Shown one piece after another: positions 1 to 12,149 of a stretch of 64,000 bases of DNA. Source of the stretch: Sambucus nigra (lineage: Eukaryota > Streptophyta > Magnoliopsida > Dipsacales > Adoxaceae). Position 1 is the stretch's first letter, and each line of letters starts with the position of its first letter. The position numbers and the translations under genes were made by a program. The notes beneath the pieces are model-generated. The model was not told the origin of the DNA. It made no database searches and worked only from the letters and a program-made list of their open reading frames with translations. The DNA is taken from NCBI GenBank assembly GCA_949130495.1, contig OX422221.1, positions 154,745,241-154,809,240 on the forward strand. Direction: 5' to 3'.

Positions 1-870
1 CATGTTAGTACATCTAGTGAGCCTCACATCGATGAGGAAGCTTCTAAACATGAGGACCTCGACGGTGAGTTCAGTCATTCCAAAGAAAGTGAGGGAGTTG
101 ATGCTTTGAGTGAGGAAGATAGTGACCTTTAACATGCTTACGCCGAGTCCTTTAAAATGAAAAGAAAAACAAATGTTTAGCGCTTAGAGTTTTATGTTTA
201 GAAAAGGAGTTAAGACAGGCAAGAGAGAGAGAGAGTCTTCAATGAGAGTTTTTTTTTAAGAGAGAGGGTTATTTTATAGTAGAGAGGGAAAATAATGACT
301 TGACTAAAAAAGTGGCTAGTCTTACGAGAGATCTTCAAATATCTATGGAAACTCATGAGAAATTTGAAGCCCTTATATCCAAACTCAAGAATACTCTCAA
401 ACGTGTTCGGGAGTTCAAATTTACTATAGAGGATACATAGAAGAAGGTTGAAAAGATGATCCTCGGTCCCACTTTAGGTTTTGGGGAGAGGTAAGGAATA
501 ATTTATGATGGTTCATCCACTTCCCAAGCCGCACCAAAATCGATTTCTAAATTTATGATAGATCCTTATAGGCCTTAACTTAAACCATAAAAGGGAGTTT
601 AAAAAAATAAAGATAATCAAGGTACACCCAAACAAGTCTATGTTTGAACCTATTGCAAAAAAAGAGGTCACCTTATAGAGTTTTACTACAAGTTAGGTAG
701 AAACAAACATACACATACTCCGGTGCACCACTATAGCGACTTTACTAGTCTTAGAGAGCAAGTTGAGTTCCTAGTCACGAATTCACAAATCTTAATGAAA
801 TAATTTCAACAGATGTCTATATCATTTTAGAACACTTATACTGCTACAACTAGAGCCAACAACGATTAGG
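1..870 (+). pseudogene. gag remnant of the Sirevirus-like element
   Basis: Reading across several frames gives acidic and coiled-coil-like stretches typical of Sirevirus Gag, for example a heptad-like run around 300-430. These are followed by a CCHC zinc-knuckle remnant at about 645-690. In that knuckle the first cysteine is a stop codon (TGA at 645-647) and the last cysteine is tyrosine, while CKKRGHL survives between them. Several other stops lie upstream, so no Gag can be made. The start of the gene is outside the window. Confidence 0.7.
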
Positions 871-960
871 GTAAATAAAAAGTTACCTCCACTTGGGTAC
901 CTGAGCAAGACGATAAGGCCCTTGTTGTTTATAATGAACTCAAGGTTAAAAATACTTCCT

Positions 961-2110
961 AATTGCATTTTGATAGCGGGTGCTCTAGGGATATAAGAGG
1001 TGAAATATCTTTTTTACTAAATTATAGGATCACAAGGAAGGCAAAGTTATATTTGGAGATGGTAGTAGGTCTAGTATTTTAGGACGCGGATGCATTAAGA
1101 TACCCGAATTTTCTACACTATACAATGTGTTGTATGTAAAAGAGTTGAAAGCGAACTTAATTATAATAAGTCAATTGTGTGATGAATTTTTTTTTGTAAA
1201 GTTTGACCAATTCGAATGTAATGTGTATGATCAATCCGATGAATTTTACTATAATTTGTGAGGACCGAATATAATTGTTATAGGATCATTCCCAACTCCT
1301 AATTTTTTGCAGCAATGACACGATCTCCTTTATGGATCTTTAGCATGAATGACTAGATTATGTGAATTTTAGGGATCGTGAGAGACTACTGAAAAGCTAT
1401 ATAGTTCTTGCCTTACCTTCACTGAGGAAACCAACTTCCATGATTTGTAGACCCTACCAATAAGGAAAAAAAATTCGAAGTTACCATCGAAAGTTGAATA
1501 CCATGAACACCACATGTGTTTTGGAGTTGATGAACATGGATCTTATGGGTCTTACCCTATCGAAGAGTTTAGGTGGTAAGAGATATATTCTTGTGATGGC
1601 TGATGACTTTTTGAGATACACTATCGTGGAAATTCTTAGAAAAAATTACTATACGGTTGAGTTCCTAAAAACCAAGTACTGTGTCCTACAAAACCAGCAC
1701 GGTGTCACTATTAATCGGGTGCGTAGTGTTAACGACACTAAATTTAAAGAAGTCGGAGTGGATAGCTATTTTGATGGAGTGGGCATCAAACACAAGTTTT
1801 CAGTTATTCGCACTCCTTAATAAAATGGGATAGTTAAGAGGGAGAATCGAACGATACAAGAGATGGCTAGATCCATTATTCTTGGGAGAAATATTCCTAG
1901 ATATTTTTGGGAAGAGGCGGTGAGTACCGCATGCGATACAATGAATAGGGTATATCTTCATCCATACACACTACACACGCCATATGAGTTGTGGAGAGGG
2001 AAGAAGTCAAACATATCCTATTTTCGTATCTTTGGGAGCATTTTTTACATCTTGAGAGATAGAGAGCACTTAGGAAAGTTCAACTCCCAGAGCGACAATG
2101 GGATATTCTG
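961..2110 (+). pseudogene. protease and integrase remnant, copia pol
   Basis: The aspartic protease motif DSGCSRD is readable at 967-990. A decayed GAG-pre-integrase region follows to about 1320. The integrase core is readable in pieces: 1494-1820 holds the first-Asp region (LMNMDLMGL) and VMADDFLRYT; after a frame break, 1863-2111 covers the segment after the catalytic Glu (NIPRYFWEEAV to FGSIFYIL). The second catalytic Asp position reads RSV where the family has RSD, and the Glu position appears to be Lys. Integrase is therefore inactive even apart from its stops. Confidence 0.75.
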
Positions 2111-2399
2111 AGGTTGTTCATCGTCAAGTAGGGCTTATAGGGTGTTTAATTTTGAAATCTCTAAGGTTATGAAGTCAATAAACCTTACGATTATAGACAA
2201 TGAGCCGCCAGCGTCTATTGACCCTAACCCTAAGTGTGAGGATAATACACCCCTTGGTAACAATCCCATTATTCCTCATATTACCACGGTGGATCCCAAT
2301 CTTTATTTAAAGGATCCACCCCCTTGGGTTTGAAAGGATCATAACCCTTACGCTATACTTGGTGATCCCACACTAGGTATCAAGACTCATGATAAACTT

Positions 2400-2984
2400 G
2401 AGAATGTGGTTAGATACCTCTGCTACACCTCATTAGTTGATCCTAAGAATCTGAAATAAGCACTCAAGGACAAGCATTAGATATTCGCTATGCAAGATGA
2501 GTTATTTCAGTTTTGCAAGAACGATGTCTGGGAGTCAGTCTCCCGATCTAGCGAGACAGATGTGACAGGTACCAAGTGGATTTATAAGAATAAGATGGAT
2601 GGCAATGGTACCGTAGATAGCAATAAGGCTAGGTTGGTTTTTCAAGGCTATACACAGATTAAAGGTGTAGACTTTGACGAGATGTTTGCTCCTATTGCTA
2701 GTCTTGACTTCGTTCGCTTACTACTCATAATTGCATGTAATCTCCGCTTTAAGTTATGTCAACTGGATGTCAAGAGTTCCTTCCTTAATAGAATTTTAGA
2801 GGAGGAATTTTATGTGGAATAACAAAAGGGGTTTGAATAACCATAATCACTTATGATAAGTCTTTTATCTTAAGAAGGCCCTGTATGATTTGAAGCAAAC
2901 AACCTGTGTTTGGTATGAGAGGCTCGCTTCTTATCTCTTAGCTCGTGAATTAAATAGAGGGGGAGTGAATAAGACGTTATTTGT

Positions 2985-3025
<41 letters not shown>

Positions 3026-3990
3026 TGATATATTGGTTGTCGAAGTCTATATGGATGATATAGTATTTAGATCCATGTGCTCCTGACTTTCTTAAACTTT
3101 TGAGGATGAGATGAAGAGCAAGTTTGAGATGAGCACGGTTGGTGAACTTACGTTCTTCTTAAGTCTCCAGGTGCATTAGTTAGAGGATAGGATATTCATA
3201 TCTCAATCCAAATATTCTAGAGACCTAGTGAAGAGTTTACTTTAGATACCATTAAGGATTCACGCACCCCTATGAGTACATCAACCAAGCTTAGCAAAGA
3301 CATTTTAGGCAAGGACATTGATCAAACCCTTTATAGAAGTACGATAAATAGTCTTCTCTACTTAATCGGTAGTCAACCCGACATTGTCTTTAGCATTATA
3401 GTCTGTGCGCAATACCAAACGTCCCCAAAAAAGTCACAATTGCATGCACTTAAACGTATCATCAAATATGTGATTGGAATTTTTTTTTACGACATTTGAT
3501 ATTCCTTTGATATCGATGATCGTTTTCTCACCTATTCAGATGCCAATTGGACCAGGGATGTTGATGGTTGTAGGAACACCTCGAGTGGGTGTTCTTACTT
3601 TAGGAGTGCTCTTGTCTCATGGTTGAGCAAGAAGAAAAACTTCATATCTTTGTCCACAACAGAGGCTGAGTATATAGTCGTTGGGATTTATTGCACGTAA
3701 CACATATGAATGAAGCAAATATTAAAAGATTATGGGATTTTACAAGGCACAATGACTATTCCTTATAATAATACTAGTGGGATCCATATATCCGGTAATT
3801 CGGTCCAATATTCTTTCACAATGAACATTAGGATACGTGAGGATTTTATTTGTGATCTCGTTGAGGAGAAGGTCGTGTCCTTGAGCTTTATGAGTACCGA
3901 ACGTCAATTAGTCGATATTTTCACAAAACCTTTAGATGCACTTAGATTCAAGGATCTTAGAAAATCATTGGGAATTTTCTCCATTGATTG
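2400..3990 (+). pseudogene. reverse transcriptase and RNase H remnant, copia pol
   Basis: The RT N-terminal part is open at 2490-2822 (TKWIYKNKMDGNG, GVDFDEMFAPIA, QLDVKSSFLN). Stops interrupt the middle. A YMDD catalytic box is at 3048-3059, with Met in the position where plant copia elements usually have Val. An AG dinucleotide run at 2985-3022 has expanded inside the RT frame. RNase H is visible from about 3530: DANWTRD, then SLSTTEAEY near 3650, then the C-terminal tail at 3710-3991 with VDIFTKPLDALRF. The polyprotein ends at the TGA at 3989-3991. Copia order (IN-RT-RH) is clear; the copy cannot be functional. Confidence 0.85.
2985..3022. repeat. AG microsatellite inside RT remnant
   Basis: A run of about 19 AG units interrupts the RT reading frame between the palm segments. 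It probably arose by slippage after the element died. Confidence 0.9.
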
Positions 3991-3991
3991 A

Positions 3992-4568
3992 GTTCGTGTA
4001 CTTTATCTAGTGTAGGATATTTATCAGGATTATATCTTATATCTTTATTGCTGGATTGTATTTCTATAGTATTCATATGTTTTTCTTTTCGATATATTTT
4101 GAAAAACTCCAAAAAGATTTATGATTTTTAAGAAAAAGTTTAAAAAATAAAAAAAGATTTTATTTTTGATAATTTTTTTGAAAAAGATAAAATGATTCTT
4201 TTATTTTCGATTTTTCACCATATATAGATGGATATTTAAGATATTCGAATCATCCATATATTCCATCCATTCACGTGACTTTTTAATAATGCTTTGAGAC
4301 ATGGCATTATTTTGTTAGTATGCTTAATAATGAGTGGATAATATTTCGTTGATAATTGATGATTACATTCTAAATATTAGGCTCTTTGTCACCTTTATTG
4401 CACACGTGCACTGACTTTTTGTACATTGTACTTGCTTATAATGTGTCGAATACGATGTTCTCATCTCAGTCCTACTTAATAACGAACCAATTGTAAAAAG
4501 AGATAAGTTGTGCTTCTAAGAACTATTGCCCGAATTTCATTTCTAAAAAAATATTGATATATTTTAAG
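3992..4568 (+). other. non-coding 3' region of Sirevirus-like element (first part)
   Basis: AT-rich sequence directly after the pol stop. No reading frame or known domain is visible. Sireviruses usually have a long non-coding stretch here, some with an env-like ORF; none is seen in this copy. Confidence 0.6.
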
Positions 4569-4962
4569 CAAGGTTCTAAAAAATGCGGGATGTGATCGAG
4601 GCGTGGAGGCTAAGCCTTAAGCCTTGGAATCCTAGGTGTGCCTCAGGCGTAAAAAGGTGTTTAAGCTTTTTTTTAATATATTTTAATACTTTTAACCACA
4701 ACAAGGCTATTAAAATACTAAAATTGTACATATGTTAAAAATATGTGAGAATATATGCAAATTAAAATACTATTTGATTGTTTTGGACGAGATTTTGGTC
4801 CAGTTTGTAAAAAAGTCTTTAAAAGGCGATATAATTTCACTAAGGCTTTTTTATTTTTTTAAAAAGTGCGCCTTAAGGCTTTTACCGAGAATAAGGCATA
4901 AAAAGCTTAAGGCGGTGCGTTTTTTCCAAGCCTCAAGCCTAGGCACGCCTTTTAGAACACTG
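4569..4962. mobile_element. hAT-type MITE with perfect 8-bp TSD
   Basis: A 394-bp element with terminal inverted repeats. The left end reads CAAGGTTCTAAAA and the reverse complement of the right end reads CAGTGTTCTAAAA. It is flanked on both sides by ATTTTAAG (4561-4568 and 4963-4970), an 8-bp duplication as made by hAT transposases. The interior has the GCGCCTTAAGGC-type, partly self-complementary sequence common in plant non-autonomous hAT elements. ORFs called here on both strands are by-products. It sits in the 3' non-coding region of the Sirevirus-like element and so inserted later. Confidence 0.9.
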
Positions 4963-5935
4963 ATTTTAAGTAATGGAAAAGGGTTACGAAGGTGAAAAAT
5001 TATCTTTGCGTGAAAAGTCACCATTTGCAAAAAAAGCCTGAAAAGATTAACGACACACAAAAAATAGAAGTGTCAAGGCCATTTATTTTATATTCTTTAA
5101 CGCTTCGCTATATATAATCATAATGATATGTTCAAAATATTTGAGAGTGAACTCTTATATATGAGATATTTTTGGGGAGTTATAAAGTAGAAGATCACTG
5201 GATTTGCACAACGGACTCTCTTGAAAAGCATTAAATATTTTGGCATTATTATTTTAATAATCATTTAAATTCATGGCATATTGCATAAGTCGAGTCAATT
5301 TCATTTGAGTTCAACATTTTATACCTAAGGTAGAAATATAGTTCTTTCTTTAGAAGCATCTCATGACTTCATGCACCTATGTTATGAATGTTTATGTTGG
5401 TTTGCCTATGGACATTCACACAATTACATTTCGTTTTCACAATTTCGATATTTAGTGTTATTCCATGGTGAGTATGTATTTTTGTACCTATATGTACTTT
5501 GTATACCTTATACTTGAAAAAAATTGAAAAACTACAAAAATAGTTGTTTGATAAGGGGAGAACACATTATGCCTTTTCGATTGTCATTAAATGTGCTCTA
5601 TTGATTATCTTTGTGATGATATCTTTGCTTCTTCATGTGATGCTTATTATTCATGTTTAGATTTTACTCCTTTGGCTACTACAGACAAGAAGGGGGAAAA
5701 CAAATTGAGATGGACTTTTATTTTTTTAAACTCGGATGCATCATGATATTTCTTTTGTCTCATCTATGTAGGTCATTTCACCGTGATGATCATTTATTGG
5801 ACCGCACAAGATGAATACTTTTCAGTTGAAGACTTACACATTTATGTATTTTCGTTTCTTGATTTGGAAAAAAATTAGTTGTATTAGTGTTAGCGGTCAA
5901 TTTGGTTTCGATTTGTGTTTTGTACCGGAATAGCC
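4963..5935 (+). other. non-coding 3' region of Sirevirus-like element (second part)
   Basis: No coding frame is visible. Two purine runs resembling the terminal polypurine tract occur near 5552-5562 and 5688-5700, before the true tract at 5936. Extra polypurine-like copies upstream of the 3' LTR are a known Sirevirus trait. Confidence 0.55.
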
Positions 5936-5948
5936 AAAGGGGGAGATT
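5936..5948 (+). other. polypurine tract
   Basis: AAAGGGGGAGATT lies immediately before the LTR. It corresponds to the tract at 26553-26565 of the second Sirevirus-like element, and both are preceded by GGAATAGCC. It primes plus-strand DNA synthesis in intact relatives. Confidence 0.85.
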
Positions 5949-7103
5949 TATAATAGCAAGTTTTATAATTACTCCATTTAGTTTTTATTTGGCTTGTGCC
6001 TATACATACCATTGCACCTTCATGACTACTTCCACAGATTTAAAGATCAGAAGTTGATGACATTCGCAAGATTAAAGATCGTTCGTCACGATAACATTAA
6101 GAAGAGTTATGAGGTAGTTTGGCAAAGACTTTTATTTTCCAAGGGGTAGGAGTTTGCATTTCAAAATGTTTTTAAATAATTTTTAAAGAAAATTTTAAAA
6201 TCTTGCTAACTTGTTAGACTGAGATTGGTAGGTCCTTCAAACGAGTCTATGCAATGTCGTTAGAACGAGACTTACTCGTTCGAACGAAATCTGGGATAAT
6301 GTCTTTTGATCAGTTAGGGAATATCGTTTAAAGTTTTATTAGATGTCGTTTAAACGAGATTGAGTATATCGTTATAACAAGTTTTTCACGTTCGAACGAA
6401 ATCTTAAGCGACGAATATTGGTCAAGCACTGGAATGTCATTCGAAGTCTCGTTGGAAACCTGATCGAACGAAAAAGGGTACGCCATTCGAGCGCGGTACC
6501 TGACCATTCGAATGAGTACGCGAGTTTTTATTTTTTAATTAAATCTGATCTAAATCTCTAATGTCTATCCTTTTGTAACAAACTTCCTTATAAATAGAGA
6601 TGCGGGATTAGAGTTTCAATGAATTCATTTAAACCATTTTCCAAGCCATTATAGAGTTTCTTTTGTGATCAAATTGTACCATTTTTCATCCAAACCCCTT
6701 GAAAATTTAGAGATCACTTACAAGTTCCTTGTTCAAAGACTCTTGAAAAGATTTTCTCTATAGCTGATGTGTGGAGCAGAAGCTCTACTGTTGAAAAAAA
6801 AACTGATAGGTGGATACCGAGGGAAGACCACTTCCTGTGAACGGTGTTGGACTGTGCCTTATCTGTATAAGACTAAAAGAATTATGCGTTATACTTAGTG
6901 CCCTAAGTAGTCTGTAAGTCGTATATTGCCTATCAATTCTGATACGGCGCTGAAAATATAAGTTTTGCCCGAGAGGATTTTTTCCTTACTTCTTCGCATT
7001 CATGGCGTATTTTATTTGGACTTCCTCAAGATAACATTAATTAAAATTTGAATTTGTGTGTCTGGCCTAAGATACGAATAAATCCGTAGAATTTGCATTC
7101 TCA
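5949..7103 (+). repeat. 3' LTR of Sirevirus-like element
   Basis: About 1155 bp from TATAATAG (the canonical TG start mutated to TA) to TTCTCA. Between 6229 and 6520 it holds a cluster of imperfect palindromes of the type TTCGTTCGAACGAA, as in the LTR at 22169. A TATA-like stretch and transcribed-looking leader follow near 6585-6620. There is no second LTR in the window for comparison, so the right edge is an estimate. Confidence 0.7.
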
Positions 7104-8881
7104 GGGTCACATTTCCGGTTCGGTTTGGTTCATATATCAAAATGAGAAATAAATCGACTACTTTGTTTTTTGAATTTTAAGTACCAGAACCAATCCATAA
7201 ATAAAAAACAACCCAATCGTGACCACACAGGTCAGTTTGGTTCATTTCTTTCAATTGACGGTGTCAATGCACAATCCTAGTGCATATTACATTCATATAT
7301 AATATGTTTATGTATAGAAGAATTTTTATTTGGAAATGGTTTATCTAGGATTATCACATTTTTATCAATACTATTACTAGAAGGTTTTAGATCAACTCTA
7401 AACATTAAAAATATTTTGCATTTATAACAAAGTATGTGTGCGTGTGTGTCAGATAGAGAAAGAGTGATGAACTTCAAGCTTAGATGAGGAAATAATGTCT
7501 AGATGCAAGAATGATGTGATTTTGTATTGTGAAAATGGGCGTAATTTATGTGAAGTAGGAGGGCTATAAATAGTCCTTTTAATTATAATATAAAGGACAT
7601 TATGAATGGTGTTGTTTGATTTTAAAAGTAGGGACTAATTTTGTAATACTATATTGGTTGTCCTTTTTGTGTACTTGAAAAGCTAAGTAATCACAGATTG
7701 CCTTCACATACTATACGTTGGTTCTTTTTTCCCTTATTGATCCGTTTCTATTATTATAATTTTGTGCAGACGATTGTTTAAGTCCAAGTGGAAAAAAAAA
7801 ATCAAAGTAGATGACCAAAACGGTACGCCACCTGTACGTAGTATACGGAAGTGAGACTCTTTGGACAAAAATTATGGGCCCCATTAGGTTACCAAGAAGA
7901 CACGTTAGCCATAATTTTCTAAAGTAGTGGGCCGGTTGGTTTTATCAAATGGGCGGCAAATATCCACATATTCCTGGATAAAGGGGGGATTAAAAAGTAT
8001 AAAGAGAAACACCAAGATTGAGAAGAATCAAATCTTTATAACTAAATATTTATAGTCGTGCACAAATGTTTGCCAACTACTATAACCATTGAGCTTCCAT
8101 TTTAAGACCGATAATGACCATTCATTTTTTTCTCCCCACCCCACTTAATATATTCATCATATTTACTTACAATTTTGCTGTTGTCATAACAATATTATTT
8201 TTCTCAATTAAGCATTCACTATGCAAAAGTAGTATTGGGTTCTCGATGAAGCAATTTTATTTTGGGCTAATATCGACCATTGTATATTCTATTTTTATCA
8301 AAAATATTTGCCTAAAAAAAAAACTAAAATCGATTCATAAATTGAATGGTTTAAAATATCTTACACATTATTCTTCATTTTCCTTTAGCATGACCACTTA
8401 TAAAATTATGAGTTTATTTAAATCGATAATATTTTGTGTATTAATTTGGGGAACATTTTCTCGATGTTAAAATAAATTGTGGTAAAATAGGATTTTTTGA
8501 CATTTTTATTTTTCTTTTTTCCCAATAAGTATTGAATCTATTCAATGTAATATTGTTAAATCTATGTGAATTTGACTGTTATCAAGTAAGTTTAAAAAAA
8601 CAATTGTTACTCGAAGAGAAAATATTAAAAATCTAAAGTTAAATAGAAACAACATTCAAACACAAAATTAATAGGGAGCAGACTTATCTAATTCTTCAAA
8701 ACACGTGAATTTAGTACACTTCATACCATTTATATTACTTTTGTACCTAAAAAAATAAGCACAATAACAATTCAATGTTAGTACTATTTATTGGGTCAAA
8801 GATGTATCAAATTTCATTGACTTTTTTCTAATGCACCAAGTCTTTTTTCATTATATACTACATATATTTAGATAAATATAC
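7104..8881. other. AT-rich sequence without recognised gene
   Basis: 7115-7275 carries short runs such as GGTTCGGTTTGGTT that resemble degenerate non-autonomous hAT sequence, but no ends can be fixed. The rest shows nothing I recognise. A 118-codon open frame at 8114-8470 is hydrophobic and AT-driven, without a motif, and is taken as chance. Confidence 0.4.
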
Positions 8882-9357
8882 TAGGGGTGTTCACGGGTCG
8901 GTTCGGGTCGGTTTTGGACCCTAGTTCAAACCGAACCGATCGGTTCGGTTTTGAAAAAGGTCAGACCGAAACCGAACCGACTATGAAAAAACCCGTCGGT
9001 TTCGGTTCACGTCGGTTTCGGTTCGGTTCGATTTCGGGTCGGTTTTCGACGGTTTCATGTTTGGGCCGGTTTTTTTAAGGGCGGTTTTCGGTTTGGGTCG
9101 GTTTTTAAAGGTGGGTAATGGTTTTTGGATATAAAAATATAAGTTATTTAGTTTTTTTTTAATATATATATTGGTTCGGGTCGGTTCGGTTTGAGTCGGT
9201 TTTTCCCACGTATAAACCGACAACCGAACCGACATGGTCGGTTTTTTATATCCGTAAACCGTAGACCGAACCGGGCTAAAAAAAACCGGCGGTTTCGGTT
9301 CGGTTCGGGCCGGTTCGGTTCGGTTTTCGGGTCGGGCGATTTTTTTGAACACCCCTA
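8882..9357. mobile_element. hAT-type MITE (TAGGGGTGTTCA family) with 8-bp TSD
   Basis: A 476-bp element begins TAGGGGTGTTCA and ends with its inverse TGAACACCCCTA. The flanks are identical: AAATATAC at 8874-8881 and 9358-9365. The inside is a dense array of GGTTCGG and its complement CCGAACC, so both strands fold extensively. These ends and 8-bp duplications are typical of plant hAT non-autonomous elements. The ORFs here (8887-9078 and 8981-9352) are translations of this GC-richer simple repeat and are not genes. Confidence 0.93.
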
Positions 9358-9403
9358 AAATATACCTTTATATATATCCATTTTAAATGCACTTACTCTC
9401 TCT

Positions 9404-9860
9404 CACTGAAAATAAACACATAATCTCACACCTTTTCTCTCTTTAATAGCCCCACCTCCACTCCCACCCCATCTGAGACTCACCAGAAACAGCTCACCGA
9501 AAAATCTCGCTGGATTTCTCGCCGGAGTGTTTTTCTCTCATCGTTTCTCTCTCTCTCTTCGTCTATTTCTTTATTTTTTCTGGTCTGCGCCAGCGACATC
9601 ATCCCCTGAGCTGGAGAAGAAGAATTTTAGCGGGAAAAAATGGAGTTTTCGCTGGAAAAAAAATGGAGGTTTTACCGAAACAGTAAATTTATCTGTTTCG
9701 ATTTTTTTGTAAAAAAATATCGAATATGGGTGTTGTTTGATAGATCTTGAAGAATAGATTCCAAATATATAAATTTTGTGAATTTTAGATTTGTAGATCG
9801 GAAGTTATGGACTTTTAAAGATTTGATTTTTTTTTTAAAAACGGCGTTACAGTTGGTTGA
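9404..9860 (+). repeat. unclassified dispersed repeat, copy 1 (5' part)
   Basis: This stretch matches the reverse complement of about 12290-12740, base by base with few gaps, from the CCCCACCTCCACTCC region through GATTTGTAGATCGGAAG. It includes the 61-codon frame 9527-9712, whose counterpart is the minus frame 12618-12388. Both frames carry similar residues (FSxKxW/xxGGF, TVNLSVSIFL / IVNLSISIFL), so they are shared repeat sequence, not independent genes. It ends near 9860, where sequence still present in copy 2 is absent. The class of element is not recognised. Confidence 0.75.
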
Positions 9861-10227
9861 ATGTATTTTGAGGGTGTATTTGTCATTTTAATGTGTTGAG
9901 TTGGCAAAATAGGACCTTTGATACCATCTCAGTCAAAGAATCTCTTAGCTCATTGACCAAGTGAATTAAACTTGAAAATAATTACCCCTAAACAAATATA
10001 TAAATTTAATTAGCATAGTTTGATTTTCACACTTAACACGTTGGTTGGAGTCGTAACTGTCACTAAATGTTCTCCATGGTAACAAGTTAGGTGTTTAAAG
10101 TTTAAACCAAATGAAATGACATATCCAACTATTAGCATGTTATCATTCATCTAATTATATACGTCAGTTACGACACCAAACCTTTTGGTCCAATAATATA
10201 AAATTGTCACTGAAATAATTTTATGAA
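9861..10227. other. AT-rich sequence without recognised feature
   Basis: No frame, repeat or element end was recognised between the unclassified repeat and the SINE-like remnant. Confidence 0.4.
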
Positions 10228-10370
10228 TGTAGTAGGTTTGGTCCCCAGTTTGATCCCTGGTGTTATCAAAATAATGATTGGTCAGCAAAAGTCACGAATC
10301 GCAAATGAGGATTAATCGAGGTGCCCACAAGCTGATTTGAACACCTCATGGTATGTTATCAAAAAAAAAA
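10228..10370 (+). mobile_element. tRNA-derived SINE remnant
   Basis: A B-box-like stretch (GGTCCCCAGTTTGATCCCTGG at 10240-10260) is followed by a plant SINE-type body ending GCTGATTTGAACACCTCATGG. A T/A-rich tail then ends in a run of ten A (10361-10370). The A box is not clear and no target duplication could be fixed, so the 5' end may be truncated. Confidence 0.6.
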
Positions 10371-10419
10371 TCTGAGACTTGTAGAGTTAAAAATATTTAG
10401 GATACAAAGTTAAGAAAAA

Positions 10420-12074
10420 GAGTAAACTGCCCAATAAATCCATTACCTTTTCAATTGTTTCAATTTCGTCACTTTCAATCTTTCATTTTGTCTCAATTTC
10501 TTCAGTGTCCTTTTTTTGTTTCAATTTCATCATCAACCTTTCATTTTGTCTCAATTTAGTCCATCTGCTAACTATTTTGTATACAATTGACTATTTTACC
10601 CCTTTTATTGAAAAATAATAAATGGATGTTATAAATTTGAAACTAAACTATTTTATTATTATTTGGGGGATAAAAAATAGGTTTTTATTGGAGAATAATA
10701 ATAAAAAATAATTTTTTTTATCCCAATTGTCTTTATGTTTTGAAATAAAACTGGAATAGTAATTTTAATAGTCAACATAGTTTTTTATTTATAAAAAAAC
10801 TCTTTTTTTTTTTAAATTTTAATAACAAATATTTAATTTGATATCTTAGATTCATGATTGATTAGTGCCGCTGGCGGAGACCACGTCATTTAATGAATAT
10901 GGGTCCGATCCAGCTAGACTTAGCAAAATGAGGCATAACACGATAACACTATACGAATCGAAACGAAGTTATAAGTTAATGGGTGACTCTTAATGAGTTC
11001 GGGTCATATTAGTGTCAACCCGATAAGACACGATAGTTAATGGATCAGGTTAATATTGACCATCTTCACCCGTTAATACCTGATAACACCCGTTATGATC
11101 CATTAATTTAAGCAAATAAGATATATTATTGAGACTTATAAATCATTTATGTAGCATAAATGTTAATTTAATCATAACAAATTTCACTAAATAAGAGATT
11201 TGGTAATGTTAATGAATTAATGGGTGTACTTGGGTTCAAAAATGAGATAATATTTCTAACTTGTATCCAATTCAAAATAATTCATTATCTTAAAGGATAT
11301 TAATGAGTGAACACGACACGACACGTTAAGATAACGGGTCGGGTATGGATATGATTTTTTCACACGATAAAAAAGTCATTCGTTTAGACACGAACCTGAT
11401 AAGACCCTAACATGATAAAAAAATAATATGAACACGGCTCGACACGACCCATTAACAGGCTAGATTCAACGAACTAACCAATCGTGAATCTAAGAGAACA
11501 ATTTGTTTTCACCATCTATGTAATATAATTTTTTTTATTAGTATGTGTAATATAATTGATAAATAAAAAAATTCCTATGATGTGGATCCGCGTGAGTGAC
11601 ACTAATCAATCGTAAATTTAAAACATCAAATTAAATATTTTTAATTAAAATTGAAAAAAGATTTTTCTATAAGTAAAAAAACTATGTTGACTATTAAAAT
11701 TATTATTCCAGTTTAAAAAAAAACAATAACAAATGGGATAAAGTAAAAATAAAAACTATTTTTTATTATTATTCTCGGATAAAACACTATTTTTCATACC
11801 CAAATAATAATAAAATAGTTTATTTTTCAAATTTATGACATCTATTTTATTATTTTTCAATAAAGAGGAGTAAAATAGTCAATTATATCTAAAATAGTTA
11901 ACAGATGGACTAAATTGAGACAAAATGAAGGGTTGAAGACGAAATTAAAACAAAAAAAAGGATAAGGAAGAAATTGAGACAAGGTGAAAGATTGGGGATG
12001 AAATTGAAAAAAAAAATGACAAAGACGAAATTAAAATAAATAAAAAAGTAAGCAACCTATGAAATAATTTACTC
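10420..12074. mobile_element. Mutator-like foldback element, long TIRs, perfect 9-bp TSD
   Basis: The first about 465 bp (10420-10885) match the reverse complement of the last about 485 bp (11590-12074), forming very long terminal inverted repeats. The outermost bases read GAGTAAACT and, inverted on the right, GAGTAAATT. The flanks are identical 9-mers, TAAGAAAAA, at 10411-10419 and 12075-12083, the size made by Mutator-family transposases. No transposase is visible inside, so this is a non-autonomous MULE. Both arms contain the same TTTCATTTTGTCTCAATTT-like direct repeats. Confidence 0.93.
10915..11470. repeat. nested ACCCGTTAA-type repeat in MULE loop
   Basis: The loop between the MULE arms is rich in CGATAACACCCGTTA, CGGGTCGGGT and ACACGACCCATTAA motifs. 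This pattern is known from plant non-autonomous hAT elements built of CGTGTC/GACACG units. Clean terminal repeats and a duplication were not found, so the borders are approximate and it could be part of the MULE. Confidence 0.4.
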
Positions 12075-12149
12075 TAAGAAAAATTATATGCTTTGGTCAT
12101 TGTTTAATATGGGGAGTTAGGCTACTTGTGAAACCTATCTTCCTTAATA

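Larger units (their letters stand above)
1..7103 (+). mobile_element. Sirevirus-like Ty1/copia retrotransposon, 5' truncated by window
   Basis: A decayed LTR retrotransposon enters the window inside gag. Read on +, the order is gag, protease, integrase, reverse transcriptase, RNase H, a long non-coding 3' region, a polypurine tract and one LTR. Integrase before RT is the copia order. The about 2-kb non-coding stretch after RNase H, polypurine-like motifs repeated within it (near 5556, 5689 and 5936), and an LTR of about 1.1 kb fit the Sirevirus/SIRE1 lineage. Many stops and frameshifts show it is dead. The 5' LTR is outside the window. The right end is placed at the last CA before unrelated sequence. 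Confidence 0.85.

Noticed and set aside
8114..8470. 118-codon ORF with hydrophobic segments
   Set aside because: AT-driven composition, no recognisable domain, no supporting promoter or splice context.
8887..9352. ORFs on both strands rich in Arg, Thr, Pro and Glu
   Set aside because: They translate the GGTTCGG/CCGAACC repeats of a hAT MITE whose ends and duplication are clear.
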